NCBI RefSeq assembly: GCF_000003815.2 | Contig: NC_049983.1 | Coordinates: 6,223,669-6,287,668 of the forward strand | Reading direction: 5' to 3' | Origin: Branchiostoma floridae | Taxonomy: Eukaryota > Chordata > Leptocardii > Amphioxiformes > Branchiostomatidae | Length of the DNA: 64,000 bases | Shown here: one piece after another, positions 54,201-60,200 of the stretch | How the letters are laid out: every line of letters starts with the position of its first letter | How positions within the stretch are numbered: the stretch's first letter is position 1 | The notes under the pieces: generated by a model | Database searches by the model: none | What the model was told of the DNA's origin: nothing | Seen by the model: only the letters and a program-made list of their open reading frames with translations | Position numbers and translations under genes: made by a program

Positions 54201-57200
54201 CCCAAAATGATTTACCTGATAGGCTGTGAACATTTCAAATCAAATCTCTGATTGTTCTTGTTCCTTACAGAACTCGAGGACGTGTACCTGTAAGGCAGGG
54301 TTTACAGGCGATGGTGAGCAGTGTAAGCTGCCTCGCACCACTATTGGAAAGTGTGATATCAATAACGGAGGCTGCTCACCTAACGGTAGATGTGTGGAGA
54401 TCAGACCATCAGGTAAGTGTTCATATTACTACTAAATTAATGTCAAACTTTATACAGTCAACTTGGATGTACAGTACAAATACCTGTACAATGTACAAGT
54501 GACCACCTCAGTCTGTATATCTGTAAGAGCCATCCGAAAATAGTTTCATCAGGTTGGTATAATATAGGATGAAGGAAAATTCTTATTTCACAAAAGCGCC
54601 ACCTATATCGGCTACATACAGCGGTGAGAAGCAGAACTCCAGTTAGAAGCTCTGACGAAGGTGTCGACTGAGAGACATTGAAACGTAAGCTATGTAAGTT
54701 AAAAACTACTGGTTGTGTAATAAGAATTCTCCTTCATCCTGTAAGAGCCATGTCTAGAGCAACTCACCACACTTATTGATAAGATTAGAGATGAATGGAT
54801 CAAACCATTCCAGCTTTAATGGGGTCAAAAATTTCCGGAGCAGCCATCACAACCTCAACTTCACCTATTGAGGCCGTTAGTCAAGCTTGCCAAAGCTCGA
54901 TGATTCTGACTTAGGGAGAAAAGATGCCGTTATAGTTATCGTTAGTTCAGTGCCCCGAAGTGGTCCACTTAGCCTTGCACATAGCAAAACTTAGTTACAA
55001 AATGGATCATCTGACCATTGTGGCCCTTTTTGTTGCATCCTTATAGGTTATTTTTCGTATTGATGCAATCCTGTCTTTATTAGTGGTCACCTTCATGTTT
55101 GACGCTACAGTCTAGTAGAGAAATGCTGATTCTACTGGTAGAGATCCTAGTCAGAGACTTTGTTAATACCCCCCTCACATTAGGNNNNNNNNNNNNNNNN
55201 NNNNNNNNNNNNNNNNNNNNNNNNNNNNNNNNNNNNNNNNNNNNNNNNNNNNNNNNNNNNNNNNNNNNNNNNNNNNNNNNNNNNGAGCTCGCAGACTCGT
55301 CGTCCGATCGATTTTCGCCTAATGTGAGGGGGTATAACAGAGACTCTGATAAGGAATCTATCTAATTGCGGGGCCTCACACTTATGAATTCTAAATTTCA
55401 AGTCAATCCATTGATCTAAATTGACAAGAAGAATCAAGCTAAAAAAGTTTTGACTATCTTTTAACTTAAGAGAATATCTTTATGTACTGAGTCAGACTTT
55501 GTTGCTACTGGCAGAATCAGCAATTGTTGGTAGAGATCCCAATCACAATCTCTGTCTAAACAGAATCTCTCCTCTGACATAATATGTACATTGTATATAA
55601 CATTATGTACTCATCTCACCATTACTCTACTCTGTGTCTCACAGCCAGGAAGCCTGCGGGAGACGTGCAGTGCAGCTGTATGAAGAGTTTTGTAGGAAAT
55701 GGAACCATGTGTAACAGTGAAGTGTACCAGACTCTCCAGTTCACACCTCAGTTCAGCAGATTCTACATTGTAAGGAACACTAACATTTGTATCTCAACAA
55801 TTATTGCTAGCAAATGACAGCTAGACATGAACGCCTGACTTGAAGACCTGTCGAATTGTTGAATTGTTGCAGTAGATTAGTCATGTTTTGTCTTTGATGC
55901 TTGTTAGAAATGAAAGGACTTGCAGTGTCTTTTTGAGCAACCATTGTTACACTCCTGTTAGGCCTTATAATTAAGTGTTTATTTTACTGAACATTACATA
56001 GTACACATACAACAGTATTACTCAAATTTAACAAAAGTCCTATTTGTCTTAAGAATATACACACACGCAAACACACACACACACACTATCCGGTTCATCG
56101 TCTGTTGTTCCCCATCATCCTTTAGATGAGCTTTCACATAGATGTCATGATTATGAAATATGGCATATATCAAAGTGCTAAGTTTTAGAGTCATTATATT
56201 TACAGTGGAGTTTAAAAATAGCAATGTACTCTCTTGCAACCCTACTGGTCCCATGTTTGATTTTATTTGACAGTAACGTTAATGTCTGTTGTGTCCATGC
56301 TTGCAGGAAGTCCAGTTGTTTGAGAGAAGATCCTCAGAAGGGCGGAAGCTGAGGAGAATACTGGAGCAGTCCCAGCTCAAGCTGACACTGTTTGTACCTA
56401 GCAATGAAGGGCTGCCTGTTAATATGGTAAGGAAACTTTGCTCTGTGCTGAGAACAATTGAAAGGGGTGTTTCCCTTAGTGTAGTATATGTTGGACTGTT
56501 TGTATTACAGTGGAAGCCAGTTAATTGCATGTCGGATAAACGCACACTTCGGTCAATTGCACGGAATCCCAAAATCCCGTGGCGGTGCGGTCCAACTGGG
56601 TAACTTTGCGTTATCGCACACGCCGGATAATTGCACGGGATTCGCTGGCAAATTGGGTGTGCAATTAAGTGGCTTCCACTGTATTGCATACTGTAACATT
56701 TAATATTTTGTGGGCGATAATTTTAGCAGTATGTGGGAAAGGGAGTCATTTATAGCATTCATTTTTAGCGATGGGAACAAGTTTCTAGCTGGCCTCAGGA
56801 CAGTGTTCAACTAACTGTGATAAAGAAATGTTAGTGGTTGAATAGTGACCACTAAAGTTGCTAGAATTAAAGCTATTGTTAACATATCAAGAATTATAGT
56901 ACACGTAGGCTACAATATACAATGTGCAACGTACATGTGTACATATGCAGTGTCATCTTTAACATTCATTTTGTAGCCATAATATGAATGTGTATGAGTT
57001 CATGATGATGATGATGATGTGTTCAGTCAGGCAGATATGCGTTTTGTCAATCTCGCTTTAAGGCAATTTATTTCACACCACATTCCTTTGGCTCAAGCAT
57101 GAAGAAAATGAAGTTTCTTCAGATTTTTAAGATTATAGAATAATAGTACACTTATACTTTATAGTCCATCCATTACATTGTTCTTCTCCTTCCGCTTTAA

Positions 57201-60200
57201 GTCTTTATCGGACAAGGACATCAAGAATCACTTGTTGATGAGCAAGTCTTTTGTGAGGTATGAAGACTTCAAGGATGGCATGGTGCTCAAGACTAAGGCA
57301 GATATGGAGCTAGTAGTGACAGCAGACTTTAAAAAGGTAAGGAAATTGTCCGAAAGGCACAGACCTCTTAGTTCATATAGAAATTTGTACAGAAACTTCC
57401 TACAAAGCAGGATGTATTGACATTGTGAATTTGAAAGCTGTCTTTGGATAAGCATTATGACATTGAACGAATGCAAAAATTTGTTCAACTTGGTTTGCAG
57501 GTTTGAATGAAATAAAAAATGCTACACTGTAAGATCAACAAATACCATAAATACGGTGGCTTGACATACTATCACTGCCAGGTGATTGGCCAAGTAATTT
57601 CATGTACTTGAAATTTTGTATTATACGCCACATTGAAAACAGTGTGTTTGAATGAGGGAGGGGGGCAAAAACAGTTACAAGCAAGTACAGTACAGTGCCA
57701 AAATCAAGAATTACTAAAAGTCTTCTTAATTGTACCCCACAGGGAGTTTACCTGGTGAATGGACAGGAGGTTCTGGAGTGGAACATCCCGACGACAAACG
57801 GCATCATTCACATCATCAAGGGACCGCTCTTCGCCTTGAGAGCACCGGTAGGTACCCACGTACATGTAGTTGTAACCTTGTCACAGCTGTAACCGAGATT
57901 TTGAACCAATGTATGGCCATATCCGTATCTTTCTAGCCGGTGTAACCATCATTTGGCATAACACACATAGGCTTTGCAGGCACGTGGTGTGGCAGCAGCT
58001 AGTTATATTGCACTGAACAGAACTGGAAAATTGGAAAGAACCTGTAACAGACCTTTTGCACTTAACCTTTACATCTACATTGTATCTTCAAGCATTGTTT
58101 AAAGGTCTGCTACTGTATCTTATAAGAAGGTCACTTGGTGACAATGAGTTGAAGTGTATGATAGTTCGAGAGAAAAAACAAATTTGTGAACACATCAATC
58201 TTAGGTTGATAATGACAGACAATAGTTATGTCAATACTGCAACTTTTCTTGAGCATGATTGACACTTGGAACACAACCCATTTGATGTACCGTAGTCAAA
58301 TTATGTGATACTTCCATGTACAAAATATATAGTATTTTCTGCATTTTGTGTTTACAGGAAGCTAGTGGTCAGATCCGAGATGTAGGCCCGACAGTGACAT
58401 CAGGGACAATAGCTGGCATTATCATCGCTCTACTCCTGGTGGTGGTCCTCTGTATGGTGGCTGCATGCTTCTTTGTCAAGAGGCACAAAAGAAGTCCTGT
58501 TTTAGGAAAGTATAAAAAGGTATTGTTCTTGTCGTTTTTGTTTTTTTCTTTATTTCAGTCATTTGTGAGATGCCCTTGCGATTGATGCTGTACATACATG
58601 TCAAATTGTGAATGTAGAAGTTTCAATGCATTTTCTTCCTCTGGGTTCCAATGACTTTCTCTATTGCAAACATTGGCTGCATTTTGTTTATCATGCATGT
58701 ATGTAGCATATGAAGTTCAAGCCATCCTACAGTGACATTTTACGCTTATATGGTTTTGTGAATGCCCAATACCAGTGATTGAACTGTTGTGTTTTCCAAG
58801 ATTAGAAGTAGCAACTACAAGTATGATGTCAACAAGGCAATTTGGAGCTGATAAACCAGTTCAATGAAGAGGTGTTAACTCTCCTTTGGTTGAATGGCAC
58901 ACTGGAAGGCATACAGTTCTGCTTTTACAATATAAGCTGCTTTTTTTATCTAGATATCTGTATGATGTTAGAGCAATGTGGCTTTTGGTTTTAAGATTTA
59001 TGTGGTGTTTTAAGTCATCTCAGTTAACCCTTCAGGCTCTAGGGAGGATTACTTAACACGATATAGTCCTGTCAATCTAACTCTCTTCTTCCCCCCAGAC
59101 TGAGGATGGAGGCAGCGTCACGTTTGACAATCTCAACAACTGTAAGGAGGAAGCAGAGTTTGATACCTTTGAAAATCCGACGTACAGCAAATTGTGCAAC
59201 TTAGAGGTGAGGCAGGCATCCAGTTCTTCTTTCTGAATGTTCCAAGAAAACATGCCGACTGGTTCTTTCAATACAGGCTTTTCATTTGATGCCATCTGTG
59301 CCATGTTGGATTACAGTGTATGTCAGTAGACCACACAAAGATGCTATTGCTTATTCCATCTACGTACATGGACACTGGGAGGTTCTAATTATAATTACAG
59401 TCAAACTTGCCCAAGACGACCACCCGGGGGACCGGGAAAAAGCGGTCGATTTGGGCAGGTGGTCGTTGAGAAGACTATCGACTCAAAACATGCCCGATGC
59501 AAACTGTAAATTGTAAATTTGATATTTGTGCACTAACGTTTTAGACAGTAAGGGAACTTTGATGCTGTCAGTTACTATACAAGCCTTTATGCGTCGCTGT
59601 GTTCTTGATCGCCGTATCTGAAATAACTACGGTGCACCTTTTGAATTCGATGCCCGGTATGTCCCGATAGCGTACTTACCCACGCAGGTGAATGTAACAG
59701 TTAGTTAAGTTAAAGTCCTTCCCGCGCCTGATGGCGCATAGGGCGGCACCCATCTCCGTTTCAGTAGCCCTTGGGCCACACAACGCAATTACTACAGCAG
59801 GGGGCTAGTCCACTGGTAGTGGTGTGTGTTCAACTTCCATACTCTTTCCCGAATGCTGAGTGCTAAGCAGAGAAAGAAGCATGTACCATTTTTAAAGTCT
59901 TTGGTATGACTCGGCCGGGGATCGAACTCACGACCTACCGAATGCAAGGCGAACACTCTACCCACTAGGCCATTGCACCGGTGAATGTAACAGTACAGTT
60001 GGACAAAAGCACTGCACAGATCTTTCTTTAAAATGAGGCTATATACATTTCAGCATTTGTTCACTTTATAATGATATAGATTTTTTTTTTTAAACTAAAG
60101 TCAGATTTTCTTACAACGAAATTTCCTCCCATATTACAGTAGACTGCCCCATTGACCCACCCATTGACCGCCGCCATCCTTATTCTAAACATAACATTGT

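Noticed and set aside
56279-56689. Overlapping frames of 136 aa (-) and 104 aa (+)
   Set aside because: They cover exon 47 and the mariner-like MITE; products of the TIR sequence.
59900-59979. Possible tRNA gene on the minus strand
   Set aside because: A and B boxes are present but the sequence has a SINE body and target duplications and no foldable mature tRNA was evident.
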